Assembly (NCBI GenBank): GCA_020426085.1
Contig: JAGQQP010000214.1
Location: 1-6,990, forward strand
From: Planctomycetaceae bacterium
Lineage (GTDB): Bacteria > Planctomycetota > Planctomycetia > Planctomycetales > Planctomycetaceae
Length of the DNA: 6,990 bases
Direction of reading: 5' to 3'
Under the pieces are notes generated by a model, which was not told the origin of the DNA, ran no database searches, and worked only from the letters and a program-made list of their open reading frames with translations. A program made the translations under genes and the position numbers. This document shows positions 6,659-6,990 of this stretch, piece after piece. The stretch's first letter is position 1. Each line of letters opens with the position of its first letter.

Positions 6659-6990
6659 TTACTTAGCGGCACCGCCAGGTGTTTTGGAGTGCGCATTCTG
6701 CGGGAAGTCGAAGGTCAACACGAGTGGTTCGGTTCCCGTGTTCTCGATTTCCACACCACCGTTCGCAAGTGCCGACTGAGTGATGAACCCGATTTCGGGA
6801 TAGATCTCACCAAGAATCATATCCTGATGATAGCGCACTGCGAGCTTGCCAACGCGGCCGCTTCCACCGTTGGTGTGGAACATCGTGGGACTTTCAGGGC
6901 AAAATGTCGTCCTGGCACCAGGTTGCACGGTCAGCCGGAGAATCGAGCACTTCTGATCGCCGAGGAAATCTCCGTAAACGATCCACTTTG
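6659..6990 (-). CDS. Cupin-like protein, C-terminal part (5' partial)
   Basis: The frame is open from the right edge to TAA at 6659-6661 and shows 109 residues; the start lies outside the window. The GTG at 6926-6928 is not taken as the start because the frame continues upstream through hydrophobic, strand-like sequence (WIVYGDFLG, CSILRLTV) that belongs to the same fold. LTVQPGARTTF, the following NGGSGRVG turn, GEIYPEIGF and VEIENTGTEPLVLTF form the alternating strands and turns of a cupin beta-barrel: the PG turn, the G-x-G turn, a degenerate second motif and the closing strand. The usual metal-binding His pair of motif 1 is not obvious, so a bound metal is doubtful. The C-terminus is a short Gly/Ala/Lys tail. 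Function is unknown; a sugar-isomerase-like or small-molecule-binding cupin is possible. The gene is convergent with the giant gene and unlikely to share its operon. Confidence 0.7.
   Translation of the reverse strand, partial: KWIVYGDFLGDQKCSILRLTVQPGARTTFCPESPTMFHTNGGSGRVGKLAVRYHQDMILGEIYPEIGFITQSALANGGVEIENTGTEPLVLTFDFPQNAHSKTPGGAAK

Noticed and set aside
6926..6928. GTG as start codon of the minus-strand gene
   Set aside because: The frame continues to the right edge with strand-like sequence that fits the same cupin fold, and a start here would remove the first strands of the barrel.

Overview
The window is almost filled by one very long gene read left to right, open at the left edge and ending in TGA at 6478-6480, followed by a 178-base intergenic spacer and the 3' end of a convergent minus-strand gene that runs off the right edge. 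No RNA gene, insertion sequence, CRISPR array or origin is visible.

The large gene encodes at least 2,159 residues of a modular, cysteine-free, probably exported protein. From the N-terminal side it holds: the tail of an earlier repeat unit (1-252); two complete units of about 540 residues (253-1866, 1867-3507) and a third that stops about two thirds of the way through (3508-4563), all made of short beta-strand-rich, Gly/Asn/Asp/Thr-rich turns like filamentous-haemagglutinin-type beta-helices; two tandem 113-residue cadherin/Ig-like repeats (4567-5220); a cohesin-like beta-sandwich region (5221-5700); a dockerin with two Ca2+-binding loops (5716-5904); and a C-terminal metzincin-like module with a full zinc-binding motif (6016-6477).

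The combination of a giant beta-helical protein with a cohesin-like domain, a type I-like dockerin and a terminal matrixin-like HExGHxxGxxH module, together with roughly balanced base composition, points to a marine planctomycete of the Gimesia/Rubinisphaera/Rhodopirellula kind. This is inference from family knowledge, not from a search.

The right-hand gene looks like the C-terminal part of a small cupin-like protein and has no obvious functional link to the giant gene. The two genes converge on a perfect 13-bp inverted repeat (6583-6620) that probably acts as a shared terminator. The most notable internal signals are a two-unit higher-order repeat (the unit 0/unit A junction resembles the unit B/unit C junction more than the A/B junction), the exact place where the third unit breaks off into the cadherin-like repeats, and the presence of a cohesin-like domain, a dockerin and a metalloprotease-like module on one chain.
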